From contig JANUWI010000005.1 of the NCBI GenBank assembly GCA_025504975.1, positions 1,116,001 through 1,180,000 on the forward strand: 64,000 nt of DNA, given 5' to 3'. The position numbers were made by a program, and so were the translations under genes. Origin of the DNA: Plenodomus lindquistii (lineage: Eukaryota > Ascomycota > Dothideomycetes > Pleosporales > Leptosphaeriaceae). The notes beneath the pieces were generated by a model. That model searched no databases, had not been told where the DNA came from, and saw nothing but the letters and a program-made list of their open reading frames with translations. Shown piece after piece: positions 55,917-64,000 of the stretch; the first letter of the stretch is position 1, and each line of letters begins with the position of its first letter.

Positions 55917-56410
55917 ATGTCTGAGCTATCCTGTCGAGGCCCGGAAGTACGATGCTTCGCTGGAATACACTATTGCCTATCATGTGAAGAGGCAGTACTC
56001 GAGCGGAAAGCTGTCAAAGCCTCTCCAGACGACATGACCGCCATGAATGTGCCATGCACCCACGACAGTCTCAGCTACAAGCTCAGGAAAACATCGACTC
56101 CTCGAGCTTCGACTTGGCGGTTAGGAAGAGCCAATTCAATGTGACGTCGTTCATGTCAACATACACGACGATCTAATTTACGATGCGGGACATCATACTC
56201 AGGGTTTGGAAGACGATCATCTTAGTCTCTCGGAGCCTGGTCATTGTGTTAAAGCAGTACGAAGCAGCACTTTAATTCGCTTGCGTGTATCTATCAATGT
56301 CACTGAATTGATGCCATTTGCATCGATCAAAAGAGCCAACATGAGCGCATCCACGAGGTTGGCTTCATGAATCGCCTTTGCTCTCATGCGCAAAGTGTAC
56401 GGACTTGCAT
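55917..56410 (+). pseudogene. HET-domain relic C
   Basis: The start MSELSCRGPEVRCFAGIHYC continues LSCEEAV and aligns with the N-terminus of HET gene A. A later stretch, in another frame after a TAG at 56122-56124, reads PIQCDVVHVNIHDDLIYDA, the counterpart of the block before the HET core. A third frame from about 56310 gives DAICIDQKSQHERIHEVGFM, the HET signature. The C-terminal two thirds of the gene are missing. The piece is a truncated, frameshifted copy in the same orientation as A and B. Boundaries are approximate. Confidence 0.75.
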
Positions 56411-57494
56411 TCAACAGAGGCGACGTCCGACCAAGTCGTTTGACCACAATGCATTGTCCAACGCGTTGTGTGTAGATACATACAGCGAAGTAAAACACCG
56501 TCCCTCCCGTGGAGAGTGCTTGAAATTCAGGTTGTGAATTCTTGCTCATAAATCTCTCTTGAACTTGAGCCATCGTGTTCGTTGACGTTCATTCAAGCTT
56601 CCAGCAACACGGCAGATTATATGCATCATGGCCTTGCGAAACGCAATAACATGCTTTCTTGCAACCTGCATTATCCCAGTCTCCGACCGGCAGCGACTGG
56701 GAGATGAGACTTATTAATAATCTGTCGGCGAATGAGAAAATTTGGGGTTTGAACTATGTAATTCCGAACAATGAGGTGCATGAATCAATATTATTGGAGG
56801 CGAATGAACGTCCTCCATGGCCTGCGCTTTCCTGATGTGCACGTGATTATGCAAGCTGGCAGCCTTGCGTGCCTGGAGGACTTCCTTGGCGGACTGGAAA
56901 GCAGGAAAGCAGGCAAAATCTGACCTCGAATTCGCCTGACATGGGTTTTGCTAGCCAAATCTGTCGAGCCGTTTCGCACTTGAGTAAGGAAAGAATCTGA
57001 TGCACGCTTCTTGTTGGGCCTACAGCAATCTGGCAGTCCGATGTCGTGGAGATGTCTACTTCTCGCCTTCTTCGTGTTATTCATCTTCACAGTCTCCAAC
57101 TTGTGGATGTGGTCTTAGGACCTGTGTTCGTGGTCCCTCTTGTCTTGACTCATGAATTGAGGGACTGACCGCTCATGGTAGATTGCTGCGGATGGGTGGC
57201 GAGAGGCGAGAATGAAGCTATTCGCCCTGAAACAGCGTTGGGCAGCACCCGTGGTCATGAGTTTGCTGTTAGTGGTGTTAAGGGGTTGTCTGAGGCAGTG
57301 CGATGCTACTGCACTGCCATCGAGGACGAAGAGGGACCTGTGGTGGTGGTATGTAGACACTCCTGCTTTCAAGATACTCATCACACACCTTAGCTCTAAT
57401 CAACGACTCCGCTCAAGCCCTCCCAAACTAGCTATACTTGTCACAACCTCAGAAATCTTCGATCCTTATCACCTCTCCGTCCTCTTCCTTCAAG
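56411..57494. other. Intergenic, no gene seen
   Basis: About 1.1 kb after the HET relic. I see no further HET similarity and no other gene. Overlapping frames on both strands look random. Confidence 0.5.
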
Positions 57495-57683
57495 ATATAC
57501 TCCGCAAAGCAGTCTTCCTCTTCTTCGGGCCGACCTTATACGGATCGTCCACCACGCCCACCGGTCTGGCGCTGAATTTGCTGCCAGTGCGGCGGTAATA
57601 ACAGCTGCGATGTCGATGCAGGATGTGCAATGTGTCACATCTGGAGATGCGACAGATGTGAAGTTTTCGACGCGAGCAAGTAA
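57495..57683 (+). pseudogene. Short Cys-rich protein, copy 1, broken
   Basis: One frame ending at TAA 57681-57683 reads KQSSSSSGRPYTDRPPRPPV, then WR, a TGA at 57573-57575, then ICCQCGGNNSCDVDAGC and RCDRC. The copy at 59.2 kb has a Trp codon at the TGA site. No ATG opens the frame; an ATA at 57495-57497 sits where a start would be expected, so both the start and the Trp codon could have been lost by G-to-A change. Without the paralogue this would not be recognised. Confidence 0.6.
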
Positions 57684-59207
57684 CGCCGCGCTGCCTAAGG
57701 GCCCATTACTTCGAGAAATTTGGTATTCAGATTGTCTTTAGTATGCGTTGATGATTTTCTTCGATCTGAATGTTCTGGCTAACTGAGTAAGGTTATCTCC
57801 GGACGCGAATTTGGTGGAGGGGTTCTCGGAGATGTCATATTTGCGTGTTGCGAGGGAGAGGATGAGCTGGAGAAGGCTCTCGGTGGCGTTGTCTTTGTCT
57901 TGCCTGGCATGATACCCTTCACACACTTTACTCTATATCAATTATAGCTCCAACCCATCGCATTCGTTCTTTTGTTATTTCAAGGTCTCAGGGTTCGGTC
58001 GCCAATTGCTATATGTGCCATAAATTGACAACACTGTGAACACTTCTGGTAATTTCTGCAACTGCAGAAATGGAACTGGCATGTACGAACGGACATCTTC
58101 TCACTATGACTGCCCTTTTACCATACCTGATTGTAGTGTCGAGATCAGCCTACGTCTGATCAAGCTTTCGGGCCACCCCGTCGTAGATCATCTGAAACAG
58201 CGACGCCCCTTACCAGGTCCGAAGCTATCACGGCATGCCTACCGTGAATGTTCCAGGTAAATACCCTCTCAGGACTTGAAGTCGTACACCACCAACAAAC
58301 GGGTATATGCAATAAGACGGGGGGCGGGATAGGGGTATCGTCCTCGGAGTTTCTAGCGAATGGGAACATCTATTCGCACCTCTGTCCACAGACAACGACT
58401 ATTGGCGGCGAATGAACATCCTTCGATTCGCGAGAGGGGCTGCGTGCTTGCGTCATGGTGGAGGACTTGATGGTGTGGGAGCCTTGAGAACTAGGCTTGG
58501 CAGCCGGGTTATCCACGTGCCACGTGCCTGAGGTTTCCGCCAAGATCGATCCGAACGACCCTGGTGATCGAAAACCTCCGTACTTTGCAGCTGCACTGCC
58601 ACGAAATGCCTCAGGCTGCCAGACCGGAAACTCGACGAGGCGTATGGTGAAGCGTCGGCACCCAAAATCCGTTCCGATCCTCATAATGTCGCAAGCTTGT
58701 CACAAGTGCGGTGCCTCCGAGCTTGTTATCAGAACGTGTAGTCCCGCTAATTGGACGCTGGTTCGTTTCGTAAGGGATGAATCGAAGGACCTGTGGCACT
58801 GCAAAATGGCATCGACGGAGCCGTCGGGCATCGCTCCGCACCATCTATTACATGTGGTCATCTGTTTGTTGTTAGCGGAGGCAAGAAGGCACTCTTCGGG
58901 CAGTGCAACACTTGAACATAGACACCAAAGGACTGCAGGACCTCTTTGGGGAAGTATTTGATGCAGACATGCCCAAGCAAAGTCGGTCTCATCCCTTCAC
59001 GTTACCCATTACCACTTCAAGCACACTGGTCTTTTCACCTGCTATTCGTCATACAGTGATCCTGTATTGTATGTTCCTCTCTTCGGCGCCGCTGCTAGAT
59101 CATTCGTTCCATCCGACCATCTAATCGACTACGCCAAACTCCCCGTACTTGCTTGGCGTCTGGTGACCCGCGACAAGGTTCATCTAGCGGACTGAATAAT
59201 ATCCATC
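57684..59207. other. Intergenic, no clear gene
   Basis: About 1.5 kb. A 154-codon frame (58497..58961) contains CHKC and LWHCK pairs, but the spacing fits no zinc fold I know and there is no second support, so it is left out. Confidence 0.45.
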
Positions 59208-59396
59208 ATGCCATCCAAGAAGCACGGATCAAATTCGTCGCGACCGCAGCGCCCTGAGCCCAGACCCGTCTGGTGCTGGATATGTTGTCAATGCGGTTTC
59301 GGAAACTCTTGCAATGTCGATGTTGGTTGTGCGGATTGTGGCAGGCATAACAGGGGGCGCTGCTGTAAACTTTACGAGGGCAATGCACGATATTGA
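59208..59396 (+). CDS. Short Cys-rich protein, copy 2
   Basis: A single exon of 62 codons starts MPSKKHGSNSSRPQRPEP and carries VWCWICCQCGFGNSCNVDVG, then CADC and a final GRCC. The Trp-Cys-Cys-x-Cys core with later CxxC pairs looks like a small zinc-ribbon. I have the impression that short proteins of this style are frequent in dothideomycetes, but I cannot name a family. It is related to the broken copy 1.7 kb upstream. Compared with that copy, its last Cys pair is displaced, so it may itself be slightly decayed. No signal peptide is present, so it is probably intracellular. Confidence 0.5.
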   Translation: MPSKKHGSNSSRPQRPEPRPVWCWICCQCGFGNSCNVDVGCADCGRHNRGRCCKLYEGNARY

Positions 59397-60986
59397 GAAC
59401 TCACATGTGGAGCTATCGATGCTCAGCCCTTCAGTTACTAGTACGTCTCTCGAGCATACACCAGCAGATTCTGTTGCTGACATAAGCTCATACAGTGTCT
59501 ACCCGATGTCTTGGGCCAATATAGCAGTACAGTCGTGGGTCCCGGAAATTTAGGTCTATATGGTATGGTGTTTTCGGGCTGTCCTTCTGGCGAGATATCT
59601 ATCGTTTTAGGCTTTCCAAATATTGTCTTTTAGTTATGATTGGCCTTCCTTTGTACACTTTTGCGGTAGCCGGTCCAGAGTCATCCACATCACCATAGAC
59701 ACGCTCGTCTCGAAACTGCTTGAGACTGCGTGTGTTGTTGCAGGAGTTTCTAATTCATGGTCGTTCTTTTTATCATTAAAATTCGTTCGAAATCGGATGA
59801 TCACTTCGCGTGTTGAAGGGTATTTAAAAGCTTCGTTGGCGATCTCTCAAGCTGTGTTCCTTGAAGCCGAATGAACGCTGCGTGAGCGTTGCTGAAGTCT
59901 GCCACATGTCTGCGCGTCCCGATTAGAGTGATTTTGCGCGTAGTATGTAGGCGCAGTGCTTATAGTAGCGAACGCAAAGGCCTAGCGGGGTCATTTTTGA
60001 CAGGCACTGCGCGCCCGCTATATGCTCTGACAGCAAGCGAGGACCCGAAAAGACCTCGCATGGTAGCATTTGGCAGGCGTCTCAGCACTGACAGGCTCAA
60101 TCTCCTGTTGGCGGTCTTACCCGACGTCGAACAGTAATCCGGTAAGTCTGTTTTTGTAGGACGTGCTAGGTACGCAGCAGGAGGACGAAGGGCTCTCTCG
60201 CACAGACATCAAGGGCGTTCAGCAGTGAAGACCTAGCCCCTGTAAGCAGCAATGCGCGAATGCGCAATAGGTAGATGATATAGCATAGCTACTGCGTATG
60301 CGTAGACTTAACTCTGTAAGTGTCCTTTCTTTCGTCATAGATCTTGAGTTCAGCACTCAACATTGTGACAACCGATCGGGGTGAGGTTGACATAAGGCTT
60401 GCAGAGCGTCATATGATTTACATGCAATGCACTTCTTATGTTGCGGCTCTTCCATTCACCGGCCCCGGTATTCGATGCGAGTATAGGCGATGTGTGCTAT
60501 GCTAGTTTGTTGGAAGACTGAGGTAGGCTGTGCAAGGAACGCCTGGCGGATGCCTGGCGTCTCAATATTGCTCGTCAGCCTCTCGAAACAGACAACTACC
60601 TACAATTCTCGAGATTGTGTAGTATCGGGAAAAACCTAGTCCAGTCGCAATAATGAGGGCTCCATGGACCGATAGACTTGGTCAGGTTGGTGGAGGATGG
60701 AAGTGAGACGCTTGGTGAACGCGTAGTGACGATGTTGATCGGCCTGCCTCGGCCCGTGACTGAGCGCGTCACGGCTAGTCAGCCATATCTACCTACCAAA
60801 GTACTCCAGGGCTGCTACATCTATCGGCCTGCATACTGAAGTACCCTTTCGCATATTCAACTAAAAGTCGTCACTGGACAGGAGTCCCATCTCTCTTACA
60901 TGAGAGTCCAAATACCATGAATACGATGGAACTCCGGTGGATGTATTCACCTTCCTTTTCAGTCGCTCGCGCGAAAGGCACCTATT

Positions 60987-61022
60987 GCGGGGTTGCGGAG
61001 ATACCCCAGACCTTTTGCGGGG
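60987..61022. promoter_or_regulatory. Cluster of four CreA-type (SYGGRG) sites
   Basis: Within 36 bases lie GCGGGG (60987), GCGGAG (60995), CTGGGG on the other strand (61004-61009) and GCGGGG (61017). All match the SYGGRG consensus of the fungal carbon repressor CreA, and the cluster sits about 165-200 bases before the OsmC start. Consensus matches alone do not prove binding. Confidence 0.35.
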
Positions 61023-61114
61023 TACTGATTCGATGAAATAGTCCTATAAATTATTTATCGAATTTTTACATAGATGGCAGCATTACTCAGTGTCACAATT
61101 GTGCGATCGGAACT

Positions 61115-61120
61115 TATATA
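61115..61120 (+). promoter_or_regulatory. TATA box of the OsmC gene
   Basis: TATATA lies 65 bases before the start codon, with a short C-rich leader (CTCTCACTACAGCTCCACCC) between them. Confidence 0.4.
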
Positions 61121-61184
61121 CAGTACTACTTCAGCATAGACCTGCAGATACCACCTCTCTCACTACAGCTCCACCCACGCGAAC

Positions 61185-61778
61185 ATGTCCGCCGCCCAAG
61201 CTCTTCGCGAGAAACAGGCTCCTATCAAAGACGGCTACCGAAAAGATCCGTCCTCCGCCGTCGTCACCCTAAAGTCCACCGGCTCGCTCGACTCCACATC
61301 GATAACATGTAAGCTCTCCACTGGCGCCGCCGCAAAAGAAGCCTCACGCATCGCCGGCCTGCACCAGAAAGCGGGCGGCGACGACCCCTTGATATCCGGC
61401 GAATTATGTTCAGGCGACATGCTGCTCGATGCGTTGGTCGCCTGTTCTGGCGTAACGCTCAAGGCTGTTGCAACGGCGCTGGGCATACCGATTGCCTCCG
61501 GAACGGTCACCGCAGAGGGAGATCTAGACTTCAAGGGTACTATGGGCGTGGATCGCACGGCACCAGTGGGAATGACGGGCATAAGGTTACAATTTGCTGT
61601 GGAGTTTGGTGAAAGGGAAGACGGTAAGGAGGTGACTCAAGAAGAGGTAGATAAACTGGGCAAATTGACGGAGAAATACTGCGTTGTACTTCAGACGTTG
61701 ATTCATAAACCAACTATTGAAGTCAAGTTGGCAGGCAGTGGAGTTGGGAAGGAGGTGGCACACAATGGTACTTTGTGA
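61185..61778 (+). CDS. OsmC-family peroxide-stress protein
   Basis: A single exon encodes 197 residues, which is slightly longer than bacterial OsmC/Ohr. The two redox-active Cys of the family lie in LLDALVACSGVTLKAVA and in LTEKYCVVLQTLI. The C-terminal beta strand reads PTIEVKLAG. OsmC/Ohr enzymes reduce organic peroxides with thiol or lipoyl donors. The start MSAAQALREKQAPIKDGY was chosen as the first ATG after a TATA box and leader; MxxxALxxRQxPLKxxY is the usual start in this subgroup. No mitochondrial signal is obvious, so it may be cytosolic. It converges on the MFS transporter gene, with 160 bases between the stops. Confidence 0.9.
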   Translation: MSAAQALREKQAPIKDGYRKDPSSAVVTLKSTGSLDSTSITCKLSTGAAAKEASRIAGLHQKAGGDDPLISGELCSGDMLLDALVACSGVTLKAVATALGIPIASGTVTAEGDLDFKGTMGVDRTAPVGMTGIRLQFAVEFGEREDGKEVTQEEVDKLGKLTEKYCVVLQTLIHKPTIEVKLAGSGVGKEVAHNGTL

Positions 61779-61937
61779 CGAAGTAAGCTGGTCTTGATAC
61801 TCATGCAACACACCAAGTGGAATGTGTCGAGATGTACATGCTCTCGGTCTGTGCGTTTGCATGATAACACTCACGAAAAAGAAAATGGGAAGTGAACATG
61901 GGTTCGTGGTAGACTTCTCTGGGAATAACGAAGTCGA

Positions 61938-63729
61938 CTACCATACATGTCCCTTTGTCTGCTTGATCCCAATGACGTTGATGTTGCGCCACATCAACAC
62001 CGCGACGAATCCAATAGCCCATACTGCAACTCCAGCACTTAGCAAGTTGACTTGCGCATCTGCATATGCTTTCTGGATAGCTATCCTAGTTGGTGAGCCC
62101 ATGGGGTACGCCAGCTGCGTGTTGAGATCTGCGTAGATCATCATGTAGTTTGGCAGCTCTTCAGCAGGCAAGTACTCGAGAAGTTTCTTGGGAAAAGTGT
62201 TTTGCCAGATGGCTGACGATATGGTCAAGCCGATTGCTCCACCTATGCTGCTGAACATGCTTAGGACAGCAATGGCAATGGCAATATGTTGATGCGCTGC
62301 GGCAGCGAGGATCGCAATTTCGTCGCAGATAATAATGGTACCCGCGGCAAATGCGATGAAGAGCTGACACATGACAATGTATCCGATATTACCGTCAGCG
62401 TTTCGGAAGTGTATCATGAGGCCCAAACCGAAGACGCTCATGGGGACTCCAAAGTAAAGGCAAACCGGCTTGAAATGACCAGTACGGTGGATCAGCCACC
62501 CTGCGAAGACAGCCGCCAGGACAGAGGCGACAGTGTAACACTGAACGACATAGGATGCGTTCTCGACACTCAACCCCTTCACTACTTGTAAGAAGGAGCT
62601 GAAGAAGCTGTTCCAGAGCCAGAAGCTGATGAATATCGTTGCCGAGAGCAGACAGGCGCCAAAAACGGTACGGTCTACCAGCAAGGCGTATGGAAGCATC
62701 GTGACTGGGGCGAAGAACCTCTCCCATATGACGAATCCTATCATCAGGAGTATACCGAAAACCAACATGCAGATGATCAGTGGGGAATCCCATCCTCTGG
62801 CCTGCATGGTGTATAGATTGAATGGCAGCAGGAACAGAGCAACTCCCACGGAGATCAAGAATAGACCTACGGCATCAAACTCGCGGCAATAATACACGAA
62901 GGACTGCCAACTCGAACGTTGGTCATCGCGTTTCGGTACGAGGCCTTGCTTCTTTGCTTTACGAAAGTTGTACATGAGCAGACCCCACAGGGGAAGCGTC
63001 ACAGCTGGTACCATAATAGTGAACATGGCGTAGGCCCATCGCCAACCAGGCCCGGCAAGAAATCCTTGAGCGATTGGGCCGCCTAGCCAGCAGGTGATGA
63101 GGTTGGCTGATTGTGCGAACGCTTGTACCAATCCTCGGTTGTGTAGCGAGGAAGTGTCGGCGATGAAGACACTCAGGCTGTACTGGATCCCGTTATTTCC
63201 GACGGTGTAGAACACTTGAGCCGCCGCATAAGCCTCAACGTTATTGCAGGCGGCCATCATTATCAGCCCCATAGTCGCCAATATGTTACAGCATAAGTAG
63301 CCTTGGGGTCGGCCAAAGACGTCCAGAATCTTGGCGAGTGTAAGATTCGTCACCCCGCCGATGACGCTGCTCAAAATACCCACGGTTGGGGTGAGCGAAT
63401 GCAACGCAAATGCTGACGTGACATAAGGTGAGAGGGCGCCTGTTGTACCTCCAAGCATGCCCTCGACAAAGTCTTTTCTATCGTTAGTCGGGTTACAAAG
63501 AATTGGCAACGAGTCACATACATGTAAGCCATATCATGATGTAGGCAAACGTCAAAGCGGCGGTTGTCCAAGCTACTGTGACGGCTTCAATGTTCTGGAC
63601 ACCGGGTTGAGCAGTTGGATTCACGATCGCATCGTCGCCATCTTGCTCTGAACTCGAGTGTACAGAACGTTCGACATCGTTCACGATTCCGACCTCCTTT
63701 CGATTGCTAGCATTTGCGTGAGATGACAT
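61938..63729 (-). CDS. MFS transporter, siderophore-iron type
   Basis: Two exons (63729..63522 and 63472..61938) give 580 residues. Acceptor GAAAAG was preferred over the nearer GATAG because it gives the expected IWLTYFVEGM join in helix 1. After a polar N-terminus of about 55 residues come roughly 14 hydrophobic helices, with the family pieces ALSPYVTSAFALHSL, AKILDVFGRPQGYL, YTVGNNGIQYSLSVFIAD, CREFDAVGLFLISVG and a late loop NTFPKKLLEYLP. These match fungal siderophore-iron/H+ symporters (Sit1/MirB type) rather than sugar carriers. The substrate is not certain. It should lie in the plasma membrane or in vesicles. I saw no clear GATA-factor site pair in the short upstream region available; a CCAAT motif on the minus strand sits just before the start. 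Confidence 0.82.
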
Positions 63730-64000
63730 GTTTCGCGATTGGTCGGAGTGAAGTAGTGGCGTTGAGGACGTGAAAGGGGAGGCGCAACGAGAACGCGCTG
63801 CTTCCCTAAATCATGTGAGCGATGTCAATCTCACGATGAAGAACAAGTACCTGACGTCGATCGAGCAAGCTGCAGAACTAGAAGATATGTAGTTCATTGC
63901 TGTTGGAGAGTATCTTTGAGCACTTTTTCGTCGAGATCGAGCTGGGTAAAGTTCGAAATGGATGCGTGCGATAGCAAACAGCTCAAACCTTCTCACTGTC
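63730..64000. other. Upstream region of the MFS gene at the right edge
   Basis: This holds the leader and promoter side of the transporter. A possible 5' UTR intron (CAG-GTACTT to ATTTAG, about 63808-63853) is present on the minus strand. No other gene was seen before the window ends. Confidence 0.4.

Larger units (their letters stand above)
59397..61184. other. Intergenic and OsmC promoter region
   Basis: About 1.8 kb without a supportable gene. The last 200 bases hold candidate regulatory sites and a TATA box for the OsmC gene, listed separately. Confidence 0.5.

Noticed and set aside
57212..57598. 128-codon frame overlapping the Cys-rich pseudogene
   Set aside because: The paralogue comparison supports a different frame for this DNA.
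58497..58961. 154-codon frame with CxxC and WHC motifs
   Set aside because: Metal-ligand spacing fits no fold I know, and there is no paralogue or splice support.
1..64000. CRISPR arrays, IS elements, operon-type features
   Set aside because: The sequence is eukaryotic with spliced genes; no direct-repeat array or transposase was seen.

Overview
The window reads as chromosomal DNA of a filamentous ascomycete, most likely a dothideomycete and possibly of the Pleosporales. Genes are interrupted by 45-60 base GT-AG introns with CTAAC-like branch points. Housekeeping orthologues (SLA2, SLU7, REV3, SSS1, PIL1, SAM37, NNF1) have typical Pezizomycotina lengths, and lineage-specific families (HET-domain proteins, short F-box-like proteins, plant cell wall enzymes) lie between them. 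No prokaryotic features, rRNA, recognisable tRNA or intact transposon were seen. Exon structures were worked out by hand from splice signals, reading phase and family motifs.

Layout. 0-4 kb: a membrane-helix fragment at the left edge, a RING-like protein, an intact F-box-like gene and a (TG)33 microsatellite. 4-15.4 kb: a housekeeping block of SLA2 (endocytosis), SLU7 (splicing) and REV3 (DNA polymerase zeta), the last two divergent. 15.9-22.8 kb: three more F-box-like copies (one intact, two decayed), then a HET gene broken by five in-frame stops. 23.3-37.5 kb: a DCAF11-type WD40 protein, Sec61 gamma in four small exons, a CPSF6-like RRM protein, a GH5 endoglucanase with two accessory modules, the eisosome protein PIL1, SAM37, and a conserved gene with a GC-AG intron. 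37.5-45.6 kb: about 8 kb almost without genes, apart from a 34-codon ORF behind a good promoter. 45.6-50.9 kb: a duplicated-domain dehydrogenase, an AA9 LPMO and kinetochore NNF1. 51.2-56.4 kb: three tandem HET genes, one with a one-base frameshift, one intact and one a relic. 57.5-59.4 kb: two short Cys-rich paralogues, one broken. 61.2-63.7 kb: an OsmC protein convergent with a siderophore-type MFS transporter.

The most informative pattern is that almost every lesion falls in a duplicated, fast-evolving family (HET, F-box-like, Cys-rich), while the single-copy genes between them are intact. Most nonsense codons can be explained by C-to-T (or G-to-A) change, several in the CpA context favoured by repeat-induced point mutation, but indels also occur. 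I infer birth-and-death turnover of allorecognition-type families set into a stable housekeeping backbone. No single new multi-gene machine could be demonstrated.
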